Of a DNA stretch of 64,000 nt, positions 56,523-64,000 are shown piece by piece (the first letter of the stretch is position 1; each line of letters begins with the position of its first letter). Location: NCBI RefSeq assembly GCF_024748615.1, contig NZ_CP087168.1:5332001-5396000 (forward strand), read 5' to 3'. Under the pieces are notes generated by a model. It was not told the origin of the DNA and did no database searches. It worked only from the letters and a program-made list of their open reading frames with translations. Made by a program: the position numbers and the translations under genes. This stretch comes from Pseudomonas sp. B21-048 (GTDB taxonomy: Bacteria > Pseudomonadota > Gammaproteobacteria > Pseudomonadales > Pseudomonadaceae).

Positions 56523-57689
56523 CTACACTGGCATCGTCGTTTTGGCCGGCGTCAGGCAGTAATGTTCAATCAGTTGACGTAATAGATGCACGGTAGGCTG
56601 CAAACGTGACATTTCGAGGTATTCCCCCGGTTGGTGGGCGCAGGCGATATCACCCGGTCCCAATACCAGTGTTTCACAGCCAAGTCGCTGAAGATAAGGC
56701 GCTTCTGTGCCGAATGCCACTGCTTCGGCGCGATGGCCGGTGAGCTTTTCAGCGATCCTCACCAATTCCGAGTCCTCGGCCTGCTCGAACGGCGGTACTT
56801 CGGGGAACAACGGCGCGTAATCGATCTTCACCTGATGCCGTTCGGCGATCGGATTAAGCTTCTGCAAAATCGCCGCGCGCAGGGCTTTGGGGTCCATGCC
56901 CGGCAACGGACGCAAGTCGAACTCCAGCGAGCACTGGCCACAGATGCGGTTGGGGTTATCGCCGCCGTGAATGCAGCCGAAATTCATCGTCGGCTGCGGC
57001 ACGCTGAACTGCAGGTTACGGAATTCGCGCTGCCACGCCAGGCGCAAGCCGCGCAGTTCGCCGATGGCATCGTGCATGGCCTCGAGGGCACTGTGGCCCA
57101 GACGCGGGTCGGAGGAATGGCCGCTCTGGCCGAGGATGTCGATGCGCTCCATCATGATGCCTTTGTGCATCCGCACCGGCTTCAGCCCGGTCGGCTCGCC
57201 GATCACCGCCGCGCGACCTAATGGCCGCCCGGCTTCGGCCAGAGCGCGAGCGCCAGACATCGAGCTTTCTTCATCGCAGGTGGCGAGGATCAACAAGGGT
57301 TGCTTGAACGGTTGATCAAGCAAGGGTTTGACGGCTTCGATGGCCAGGGCGAAAAAGCCCTTCATGTCGCAACTGCCCAAGCCGACCCAGCGACCGTCCA
57401 CTTCCGTCAGCTTCAGCGGGTCGGTCTGCCACAACACCTCGTCGTACGGCACCGTATCGCTGTGACCGGCCAGCACCAGGCCGCCGGGGCCGGAGCCAAA
57501 ACTGGCCAGCAGATTGAATTTGCCGGGGCTGACCTGTTGGATATCGCAGGCGAAACCCAAGTCCCCGAGCCATGTCGCCAACAAGTCGATGACCGGCCGA
57601 TTGGTTTGATCCAGGCTGGGTTGGGTACAGCTGACAGATGGCGCAGCGATCAGCGCAGCAAACTGATCTTTCATGGACGGCAAAGACAT
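56523..57689 (-). CDS. argE: Acetylornithine deacetylase
   Basis: Frees ornithine from N-acetylornithine. The 388-residue M20-family metallohydrolase has the metal-site blocks VLAGHSDTVPYD (His, Asp), GSCDMKGFFAL (Asp), CDEESSMSGAR (Glu-Glu) and LGPGDIACAHQPGEYL (His). The ATG at 57689 follows GGGAG. An ATG five codons in is possible. It shares orientation and neighbourhood with argA, so the two may be one transcription unit. Pseudomonas also makes ornithine by ArgJ, so ArgE may be an alternative route. Confidence 0.94.
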   Translation of the reverse strand: MSLPSMKDQFAALIAAPSVSCTQPSLDQTNRPVIDLLATWLGDLGFACDIQQVSPGKFNLLASFGSGPGGLVLAGHSDTVPYDEVLWQTDPLKLTEVDGRWVGLGSCDMKGFFALAIEAVKPLLDQPFKQPLLILATCDEESSMSGARALAEAGRPLGRAAVIGEPTGLKPVRMHKGIMMERIDILGQSGHSSDPRLGHSALEAMHDAIGELRGLRLAWQREFRNLQFSVPQPTMNFGCIHGGDNPNRICGQCSLEFDLRPLPGMDPKALRAAILQKLNPIAERHQVKIDYAPLFPEVPPFEQAEDSELVRIAEKLTGHRAEAVAFGTEAPYLQRLGCETLVLGPGDIACAHQPGEYLEMSRLQPTVHLLRQLIEHYCLTPAKTTMPV

Positions 57690-57846
57690 CGCTGACTCCC
57701 AACACTCCCGAATTGAAGTCCATCATAGAACCATCCGGCGACAGGAATAAACCGTCGCGGCCTATCACGGATGAGTCCTGTACACTGCACGACCTTGGCA
57801 GCCACACATTCCCCCGGCTGCGCTCCCGATCCTGGATTTTCCGGCC

Positions 57847-59214
57847 ATGCAGAAAGAAACCGAAATCAAACTCCGCGTCAGCCGCGAAACCCTCGCCGCC
57901 CTGCGCGAGCACCCGTTACTGAAAAAACGCAACAAAAGTGGCTGGGAACGCCGTGAATTGATGAACCAGTACTTCGACACGCCTGAGCGCGACCTGGCCC
58001 GCGCCAAGGTTGCCCTGCGCCTGCGTCGCGATGGCGAAGAAGTGATTCAGACCCTCAAGACCCGTGGCCAGAGTATCGCCGGTCTGTCCGAGCGTCACGA
58101 GTACGACTGGTCCCTGCCCAAAGCCAAGCTCGACGTGAAGAAACTCGACGGTGAATGCTGGCCCGAAGAGCTGGCCGAGCTGGACAAGAAAACCCTGAAA
58201 GCCATCTTCACCACCGATTTCGTTCGCGAACGCGCCGAAATCGCTTGGGGCCGTGGCAAGACCAAAGTGGTCATCGAAGCCGCGCTGGACCTGGGCCACG
58301 TGGTGGTCGGCAAGCAGAAAGAAGAAATCTGCGAGCTGGAACTGGAACTGCGCGAAGGCGAACCGGCCGCGCTGCTGGAACTGGCCGCCGAACTGGCTGC
58401 AACCCTGGCGCTGATGCCATGTGACATCAGCAAGGCCGAACGCGGTTATCGCTTGTTCGACGCCAACAGCTACTCGCTGAGCTTGCCGGCGCCGCAGATC
58501 ACCGCCGAAATGCCGCTGGACGATGCGTTCGCCGCCCTGAGCTGGCATTTGCTGAGCAGCAGCCAGCGTCTGGCCGAGCAATATCGCTTCAATGGCCACT
58601 GGCGCCTGTTGCAGGACTGGGTCGAGAACCTCGCTGAAATGCGCGCGCTGATCAGCAGCCTCGGTCAGGCCGCACCGCGTCAGTCGACTCACGATCTGCG
58701 GGTCGCGCTGGATGCCCTGCTAGAAGACTGGCGTCCGCTGGTACAAGCCGGCCTGGACGACGAAGACGTGCGCAAAGCCGCGCCGGAACAGTTCCTTGAA
58801 GAACTGGAAGACCCACGCTGGGGCCTGTTCTCCCTGAACACTTCGCGCTGGTTGCTGGCCCGCACCTGGACGACTGATCGTAACGTCCGTGGCAATCGCC
58901 AGGGCGCTGCACAACTGGGCAGCTGGCTGCCGCGCATGCTGGGCGAAGAAGCCAACTCGCTGCAATTGCAGCGTTATCAGCAACAGCCGGAAGACTTGGC
59001 CGAGCAGCTGCCGCGTATCGAGCGCATCCAGGCCTGGCTACACCATGCCCGTAACGTACTGGACATCCCGGAAATGGATCGCCTGTACGGTGAGCTGAAA
59101 CAGCTTGCTCTGCTAGCGAACGAGCCGATCACTGATGAATCGCTGGATGCGCGCAAGCAGCAGGCGATTGCGGTGTATCAGAATCGTGCCTGGAAGATGC
59201 TTCTGCGTATGTAA
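57847..59214 (+). CDS. CYTH-domain inorganic triphosphatase
   Basis: A 455-residue protein. The N-terminal CYTH domain opens with the signature ETEIKLRV (E-x-E-x-K), with REL..YFDTPERDLARAKVALRLRRDGEE binding phosphate and SKAERGYRLF closing the tunnel. The C-terminal half is helical and of CHAD type (long basic helices, about residues 220-455). E. coli ygiF, of this layout, is an inorganic triphosphatase. CHAD domains bind polyphosphate. It is divergent from argE. A palindromic repeat follows the stop. Confidence 0.9.
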   Translation: MQKETEIKLRVSRETLAALREHPLLKKRNKSGWERRELMNQYFDTPERDLARAKVALRLRRDGEEVIQTLKTRGQSIAGLSERHEYDWSLPKAKLDVKKLDGECWPEELAELDKKTLKAIFTTDFVRERAEIAWGRGKTKVVIEAALDLGHVVVGKQKEEICELELELREGEPAALLELAAELAATLALMPCDISKAERGYRLFDANSYSLSLPAPQITAEMPLDDAFAALSWHLLSSSQRLAEQYRFNGHWRLLQDWVENLAEMRALISSLGQAAPRQSTHDLRVALDALLEDWRPLVQAGLDDEDVRKAAPEQFLEELEDPRWGLFSLNTSRWLLARTWTTDRNVRGNRQGAAQLGSWLPRMLGEEANSLQLQRYQQQPEDLAEQLPRIERIQAWLHHARNVLDIPEMDRLYGELKQLALLANEPITDESLDARKQQAIAVYQNRAWKMLLRM

Positions 59215-59226
59215 TCTCGCGATGGT

Positions 59227-59330
59227 GATCGTTCCCACGCTCCCGCGTGGGAATGCAGCCGGTGACGCTCCGCGTCACCTGGACGCGGAGCGTCCCTTGA
59301 GGTATTACCACGCAGAGCGTGGGAACGATC
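59227..59330. repeat. GATCGTTCCCACGC-type palindromic repeat, full copy
   Basis: A 104-bp unit with the usual outer and inner arms. Its last part reads ATTACCACGC in place of ATTCCCACGC, weakening one end hairpin. It lies between the convergent CYTH and Lrp genes. Confidence 0.93.
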
Positions 59331-59339
59331 AGTGTCGGG

Positions 59340-59810
59340 TCAGCGCAACACCGGCAAACTCGTCGTGGATTTGATTTCCGACAACGCCACGATCGAGTTG
59401 ACCTCCTGAATCCCCGGCACCATCGACAGCTTCTCGAAGAAGAAGCGCTCATAAGCCTCGATGTCTGCCGTGACAATCCGCAGCAAGAAATCCACCGACC
59501 CCATCAGCACATAACATTCCAGTACTTCGGGAAAACCGCGAATCGCTTCGGTGAATTCGTTGAAGTTCGAACGTCCGTGGGCGTTGAGTTTGATCTCGGC
59601 GAAGATCTGCGTGTTAAGACCGATTTTCTTCCGGTCAAGCAACGTCACCTGAGCGCGAATGATCCCCTCTTCCTTCATCCGCTGAATCCGCCGCCAGCAC
59701 GGCGACTGTGAGAGCCCTACCTGTTCGGCGATCTGCGCGCTGGAGAGCGAAGCGTCCTCTTGCAGCAACGCGAGAATCTTGCGGTCGTAGCCATCCAGCT
59801 CGCTGTGCAT
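59340..59810 (-). CDS. Lrp/AsnC-family transcriptional regulator
   Basis: A 156-residue regulator. The N-terminal winged helix-turn-helix (about residues 5-60) has ILALLQEDASLSSAQIAEQVGLSQSPCWRRIQRMKEEGII. The C-terminal RAM domain ends VPGIQEVNSIVALSEIKSTTSLPVL. The start at 59810 (MHSELDGYDRKIL) fits the family. The longer frame to 59864 lies in the promoter. Sequence is close to Lrp/BkdR/DadR-like proteins of Pseudomonas, but which one I cannot tell. It is divergent from the ACT-like gene, with a dyad between them. Confidence 0.92.
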   Translation of the reverse strand: MHSELDGYDRKILALLQEDASLSSAQIAEQVGLSQSPCWRRIQRMKEEGIIRAQVTLLDRKKIGLNTQIFAEIKLNAHGRSNFNEFTEAIRGFPEVLECYVLMGSVDFLLRIVTADIEAYERFFFEKLSMVPGIQEVNSIVALSEIKSTTSLPVLR

Positions 59811-59834
59811 AAAAAAACCTATAGTTGGTACTAA

Positions 59835-59854
59835 ATCGAATTGATCGATTCGAT
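59835..59854. promoter_or_regulatory. Candidate Lrp-family operator
   Basis: Exact 7-bp arms ATCGAAT (59835-59841) and ATTCGAT (59848-59854) flank TGATCG. It lies 25 bases before the lrp start, in the 127-base divergent gap. A dyad of this spacing suits autoregulation by the adjacent Lrp-like protein. Confidence 0.5.
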
Positions 59855-59937
59855 AAACGGTCAATAAGCCCCATCATAGATAAGAAATGCCCGGCACCGA
59901 ATGTAAAAATTCCTCCAGTGATTTTGGAGACCGACCC

Positions 59938-60276
59938 ATGCCGCATTTAGAAGCCGTGAACACCCCGCCTGCCCGCGCCGATGTCTGGAACGTCAGCAAC
60001 GCCCACTGCCGCGTTCACTATCAATTACTGGCCGAGGCCGAGCCGGATTTGCTGTGCCGGGCGCTCAACCTGTTCGCCTTGCAGTTTCTGACGCCGCAGC
60101 AGGTCAACGTGCAGCGCATGGACGATTTGCTATCGGTCGACATCGTCATGGACGGCCTGAGCTGGCACCGTGCTCAGGTGATCGCGGAAAAATTACGTAA
60201 CCTGATCAGCGTCTGCTCGGTGAACCTGCAAGCGGCGGATTCTGCGTGGCAAGGGCCGGCTCAGGCAGCCGGCTGA
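59938..60276 (+). CDS. Hypothetical protein with ACT-like C-terminal half
   Basis: A 112-residue protein that I do not recognise by name. The segment NVQRMDDLLSVDIVMDGLSWHRAQVIAEKLRNLISVCSVNL has the beta-alpha-beta pattern and closing helix-strand of ACT-like amino-acid sensor domains, such as IlvM. GGAG lies upstream of the start at 59938. It is divergent from the Lrp-type gene, so it may be a target or ligand-sensing partner. Both are inference. Confidence 0.7.
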   Translation: MPHLEAVNTPPARADVWNVSNAHCRVHYQLLAEAEPDLLCRALNLFALQFLTPQQVNVQRMDDLLSVDIVMDGLSWHRAQVIAEKLRNLISVCSVNLQAADSAWQGPAQAAG

Positions 60277-60366
60277 AAAAACCCGACACGTGTTGGTCCG
60301 GTAGTGGCCCAACGGTCTGCGGGCACGCAGCTATCCTTTGCAAACGGTTGTTCATAAGGAGCCCGC

Positions 60367-62151
60367 ATGTCCGTTCTACTCGCCACTCAGGACCGCTGGC
60401 TGGACCTTAACGATTTGCTGCGTGAACTGGTCGCCCAGGGCTTTATCAGCCAGGACTCGGCCGAACACGCACTCAACGCCCGCCGCCGTCACGCCACCAC
60501 TGGTCAGCAGCACCCGCTGGAGCTCATCGCCAGCCAACACCTGGACGACCTCAGCCGTCCCGGCAAACACCTCGATCTGGAAAGCCTGACGCTCTGGCTG
60601 TCTCAGCAGGCCGGTCAGCCTTACTTGCGCATCGACCCGCTGAAAATCAATGTCGCGGCCATTACGCCGTTGATGTCCTATGCCTTCGCCCAACGCCACA
60701 AGATTCTGGCAGTGTCTATCGACCGCGACGCCGTCACCGTGGCCAGCGCCCAGCCCTTCGTCAGCAGTTGGGAAGCCGACCTGACCCACGTATTGAAGCT
60801 GCCAATCAAGCGCGTAGTGGCCAACCCGGTGGACATCCAGCGCTTCAGCGTGGAATTTTTCCGCCTGGCCAAATCGGTCACGGGCGCCACCAACGCTGAT
60901 CAGCAAACAAGCACTCTGGGCAACTTCGAACAGTTGCTCAACCTCGGCGCCAGCGACCAGGAGCCGGACGCCAACGATGCGCACATCGTCAATATCGTCG
61001 ATTGGCTGTTCCAGTACGCGTTCCAGCAGCGGGCCAGCGATATCCACATCGAACCCCGGCGCGAGCAAGGCACGGTACGTTTTCGCATCGATGGCGTGCT
61101 GCACAACGTCTATCAATTCCCGCCGCAGGTGACCATGGCCATCGTCAGCCGCCTGAAAAGCCTGGGGCGGATGAACGTCGCGGAAAAGCGCAAACCCCAG
61201 GACGGCCGGGTCAAAACCAAGACCCCGGATGGCGGCGAAGTCGAACTGCGGCTGTCGACATTACCGACTGCATTCGGCGAAAAAATGGTCATGCGGATCT
61301 TCGACCCGGAAGTGCTGCTCAAGGACTTCGATCAGCTGGGTTTTTCCGCCGATGACCTGCGCCGCTGGCAAGACATGACCCGCCAGCCCAATGGCATCAT
61401 TCTGGTGACCGGGCCGACCGGTTCGGGCAAGACCACCACGCTGTATACCACCCTGAAGAAACTGGCGACGCCGGAGGTCAACCTCTGCACCATTGAAGAC
61501 CCGATCGAAATGGTCGAACCGGCGTTCAATCAGATGCAGGTCCAGCACAACATCGACCTGACCTTTGCCGCCGGCGTGCGCGCGCTGATGCGCCAAGACC
61601 CGGACATCATCATGATCGGCGAGATCCGCGACCTCGAAACCGCCGAGATGGCGATTCAGGCCGCACTCACCGGCCACTTGGTGTTGTCGACGTTGCACAC
61701 CAACGACGCCCCGAGCGCCATCAGCCGCCTGCTGGAACTCGGCGTGCCGCATTACCTGATCAAGGCCACGGTGCTCGGGGTCATGGCTCAGCGTCTGGTC
61801 CGTACGCTATGCCCTCACTGCAAGGCACCATTAACGTTGGGCGAGGACGACTGGCAAACCCTGACCCGGCCTTGGCAAGCGCCACTGCCAGGCAACGCAC
61901 AACGCGCCATCGGCTGCCTGGAATGCCGCGAAACCGGCTATCGCGGCCGCGCCGGGGTGTACGAAATCATGCAGCTGACTGACGGCATTAAAGCGCTGAT
62001 CAACCCTGATACCGATTTGCTGGCGGTCCGCCGTCAGGCTTTCAAGGAAGGCATGCGCAGTTTGCGCTTGTCGGGGGCGCAGAAAGTGGCGGCGGGTTTG
62101 ACCACGATCGAAGAGGTGTTGCGAGTGACGCCGCAGAGCGAGCAGAAATAG
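60367..62151 (+). CDS. GspE/PilB-family secretion ATPase
   Basis: A 594-residue hexameric ATPase of the type II secretion/type IV pilus class. An N-terminal GspE-N-like domain (residues about 40-180) is followed by the ATPase core. The Walker A is GPTGSGKTTT (349-358), the Asp box IEDPIEMVEP, the Walker B IIMIGEIRDLETAEMA and the His box LSTLHTNDA. A four-cysteine zinc motif (C482, C485, C517, C520) marks it as GspE/PilB. It has no gsp or pil neighbours in this window. The start has AAGGAG upstream. Confidence 0.94.
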   Translation: MSVLLATQDRWLDLNDLLRELVAQGFISQDSAEHALNARRRHATTGQQHPLELIASQHLDDLSRPGKHLDLESLTLWLSQQAGQPYLRIDPLKINVAAITPLMSYAFAQRHKILAVSIDRDAVTVASAQPFVSSWEADLTHVLKLPIKRVVANPVDIQRFSVEFFRLAKSVTGATNADQQTSTLGNFEQLLNLGASDQEPDANDAHIVNIVDWLFQYAFQQRASDIHIEPRREQGTVRFRIDGVLHNVYQFPPQVTMAIVSRLKSLGRMNVAEKRKPQDGRVKTKTPDGGEVELRLSTLPTAFGEKMVMRIFDPEVLLKDFDQLGFSADDLRRWQDMTRQPNGIILVTGPTGSGKTTTLYTTLKKLATPEVNLCTIEDPIEMVEPAFNQMQVQHNIDLTFAAGVRALMRQDPDIIMIGEIRDLETAEMAIQAALTGHLVLSTLHTNDAPSAISRLLELGVPHYLIKATVLGVMAQRLVRTLCPHCKAPLTLGEDDWQTLTRPWQAPLPGNAQRAIGCLECRETGYRGRAGVYEIMQLTDGIKALINPDTDLLAVRRQAFKEGMRSLRLSGAQKVAAGLTTIEEVLRVTPQSEQK

Positions 62152-62171
62152 GCCTGATGCTGGTAGGCGCT

Positions 62172-62236
62172 GCCGCAGGTTGCGATCCTTTTATCTTGTT
62201 TTTAAAAGCGAAAATCAAAAGATCGCAGCCTGCGGC
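62172..62236. terminator. GATCGCAGCC-type hairpin after the GspE-like gene
   Basis: Arms GCCGCAGGTTGCGATCCTTTT (62172-62192) and AAAAGATCGCAGCCTGCGGC (62217-62236) pair with two mismatches around an A/T-rich loop. It lies 20 bases past the ATPase stop and resembles the hairpin at 30596. Confidence 0.75.
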
Positions 62237-62315
62237 GAGCCGACTAACGTCACGGAACTCGATTGGGATATTGGCAATCAAAGCCCGCAGTTAAAACCCA
62301 GTGGAGTCACCTTTT

Positions 62316-62636
62316 ATGCGTCTCAAACTTGCTGTCGCTACCTTCGCCGTGTTGTCCCTCCCAGTCGGTTCGGCGATGGCTGATGACAGCTTTTTGCGTA
62401 ACGTTCTTACGTCCGGTGCCACCACCGGTACGTCCTACCTGACCTCCAGGGATCATAAGCTGGTCGTCGCTGCCCAGGACGACGCCGGCAGCTTTGTCGC
62501 CAGTGACGGCGCCATTCGCGGCCCGTACCTGGAAGCCGCCATGCAGAAAGTCCGCGCCGACAACCCTGGCCTGCAAGCCACGGACATGGAACTGGCGAAC
62601 GCAATCCTGGCGAAGAATGCCATCGCCTCGAAATAA
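62316..62636 (+). CDS. DUF2388 exported protein
   Basis: A 106-residue secreted protein with signal peptide MRLKLAVATFAVLSLPVGSAMA. The mature part reads DDSFLRNVLTSGATTGTSYLTSRDHKLVVAAQDDAGSFVASDGAIRGPYLEAAMQKVRADNP and ends with LQATDMELANAILA. This is the DUF2388 pattern, a family frequent in Pseudomonas with no known function. The start at 62316 follows GTGGAG. The frame extends five codons further without benefit. Confidence 0.85.
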   Translation: MRLKLAVATFAVLSLPVGSAMADDSFLRNVLTSGATTGTSYLTSRDHKLVVAAQDDAGSFVASDGAIRGPYLEAAMQKVRADNPGLQATDMELANAILAKNAIASK

Positions 62637-62672
62637 GGTTCGTTGCTGAACAAAAAATGCGATCCATTTGAT

Positions 62673-62779
62673 GATCGCTCCCACGCTCCGCGTGGTAGCA
62701 CCGCCATGGACGCTCTGCGTCCGCTCTTGGGACGCGGAGCGTCCCGGGATGCATTCCCACGCAGAGCGTGGGAACGATC
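62673..62779. repeat. GATCGTTCCCACGC-type palindromic repeat, full but diverged copy
   Basis: A 107-bp unit whose left arm reads GATCGCTCCCACGC and GTGGTAGC instead of the usual GATCGTTCCCACGC and GTGGGAATGC. Its right half is standard. It sits between convergent DUF2388 and gcvP. Confidence 0.92.
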
Positions 62780-62791
62780 AGCCTCCCCCTG

Positions 62792-64000
62792 TCAGCGGTA
62801 TTCGTCCACCGGCACACACGCGCAAAACAGATTGCGGTCACCGTAAACATTGTCCACACGGTTCACCACCGGCCAATACTTATGGGCCTTGGTATGCGCA
62901 TCCGGCGTTACCGCCTGCGCGATGCTGTACGGCCGCTCCCAAACCCCGGTGATGTCGGCCAAGGTATGCGGTGAGCGTTTCAGCGGGTTGTCCTCCGCCG
63001 GCCAGTTGCCGTTCTGCACCTCGGTGATTTCCGCGCGAATACTCAGCATCGCGCCGATAAAACGGTCCAGCTCCGCCTTCGACTCACTCTCGGTCGGTTC
63101 GACCATCAACGTCCCCGGCACCGGGAATGACATGGTCGGCGCATGGAAGCCGTAGTCCATCAGGCGCTTGGCAACGTCCTCTTCACTGATTCCGGTCAGC
63201 GCCTTGAGCGGTCGCAAGTCGAGGATGCATTCGTGGGCCACTCGCTCGTTGCGCCCGGTGTAGAGCACTGGAAATGCACCCGCCAAATGCTGCGCCAGGT
63301 AATTCGCGGCGAGAATCGCCACTTCGCTCGCATCCGCCAGTTGCGGCCCCATCATCGCGATGTACATCCAGCTGATGGGCAGAATGCTTGCGCTGCCCCA
63401 AGGTGCCGCGCTCACCGCGCCGTTCTCCGGCAGCGGACCTTCGATTGGCACCACCGGGTGATTGGCGACGAATGGCGCCAGGTGCGCCCGAACGCCGATC
63501 GGGCCCATCCCCGGTCCGCCACCGCCGTGGGGAATGCAGAAGGTTTTGTGCAGGTTCATGTGCGATACGTCGGCACCGATGTCGGCCGGCCGTGCCAATC
63601 CAACCTGCGCATTAAGGTTGGCGCCATCCATGTACACCTGACCGCCGTGATTGTGGATAACTTCACAGATCTCGCTGATGCCTTCCTCGTAGACCCCGTG
63701 AGTCGACGGATAAGTCGCCATCAGGCAGGCGAGTTTGTCCCCCGCCTCCGTGGCTTTTTCCTTCAGATCATTCAGATCGACATTACCCCCCTCGTCGCAC
63801 TCGACGATCACTACCCGCATTCCGGCCATTTGCGCCGAAGCCGGGTTGGTGCCGTGGGCCGAGGACGGGATCAGGCAGATATCCCGCGCGCCCTGATGGC
63901 GGCTCTCGTGATATTTGCGAATCGCCAACAACCCGGCGTACTCACCCTGAGCGCCCGAATTGGGTTGCATGCAGATCGCATCGAAACCGGTGATCGCGCA
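62792..64000 (-). CDS. gcvP: Glycine dehydrogenase (decarboxylating), C-terminal part
   Basis: The P-protein of the glycine cleavage system, cut by the window edge. The 402 residues present are the C-terminal part, in frame from position 64000 ([20 protein letters not shown]). The PLP lysine is in [36 protein letters not shown] and [13 protein letters not shown] are further cofactor-site blocks. The C-terminus VPVDEYR is intact. The N-terminal half and the rest of any gcv operon lie beyond the window. Confidence 0.97.
   Translation of the reverse strand, partial: CAITGFDAICMQPNSGAQGEYAGLLAIRKYHESRHQGARDICLIPSSAHGTNPASAQMAGMRVVIVECDEGGNVDLNDLKEKATEAGDKLACLMATYPSTHGVYEEGISEICEVIHNHGGQVYMDGANLNAQVGLARPADIGADVSHMNLHKTFCIPHGGGGPGMGPIGVRAHLAPFVANHPVVPIEGPLPENGAVSAAPWGSASILPISWMYIAMMGPQLADASEVAILAANYLAQHLAGAFPVLYTGRNERVAHECILDLRPLKALTGISEEDVAKRLMDYGFHAPTMSFPVPGTLMVEPTESESKAELDRFIGAMLSIRAEITEVQNGNWPAEDNPLKRSPHTLADITGVWERPYSIAQAVTPDAHTKAHKYWPVVNRVDNVYGDRNLFCACVPVDEYR

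Overview
The window is 64 kb of chromosome from a Pseudomonas of the fluorescens/putida type. Nearly every gene reads as a Pseudomonas housekeeping or metabolic gene (ilvD, folA, thyA, lgt, ptsP, rppH, ilvA, rpiA, serA, argA, argE, gcvP). It also carries the Pseudomonas spu polyamine cluster, the ssu sulfonate cluster and an OprD-type porin. Intergenic spaces hold the palindromic repeat families usual in this group. I see no rRNA, tRNA, CRISPR, prophage or defence island.

Layout. 0-5 kb: ilvD, pchP, a 3' stub of a tcyP-type cystine symporter, and a complete IS256-family insertion sequence with an 8-bp target duplication at the stub's stop codon. 5-13 kb: folA, a DUF2868/DUF3482 membrane protein-GTPase pair, divergent cadA/cadR with a MerR-type 19-bp spacer promoter, thyA and lgt. 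13-24 kb: a TauE/SafE-type permease, an NRDE protein, ptsP-rppH, a HAD phosphatase, ilvA, rpiA and two tandem SdiA-regulated-family proteins. 24-35 kb: a FAH-family hydrolase, a probable D-2-hydroxyglutarate dehydrogenase divergent from serA, small periplasmic proteins, a 2OG-Fe(II) oxygenase with DUF523, an alpha/beta hydrolase and a penicillin-acylase-family enzyme. 34.9-35.6 kb: a non-coding, long inverted-repeat element containing an eight-copy hexanucleotide tract. 35.7-46.5 kb: polyamine uptake and gamma-glutamyl catabolism (spuA-H, spuI). 46.8-54.9 kb: a TetR regulator and the sulfonate locus ssuEADCBF, with the remnants of lsfA and tauA flanking an OprD-type porin. 55-64 kb: argA, argE, a CYTH triphosphatase, an Lrp regulator, an orphan GspE-type ATPase, a DUF2388 protein and the C-terminal part of gcvP, which runs off the window.

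Sulfur uptake genes. Three sulfur-related genes are broken in this one stretch: a cystine symporter (3.4 kb), the sulfate-starvation peroxiredoxin lsfA (52.5 kb) and the taurine-binding protein tauA (54.6 kb, with no tauBCD following). The alkanesulfonate system beside them is intact. Small palindromic repeats abut or sit inside two of the three scars, which suggests repeat-mediated deletion.

Limits. Everything here is read by eye from the sequence. Family names come from recognised motifs and remembered homologues, not from searches. Start codons were moved from the longest open frame wherever a ribosome binding site or the family's usual N-terminus supported it.
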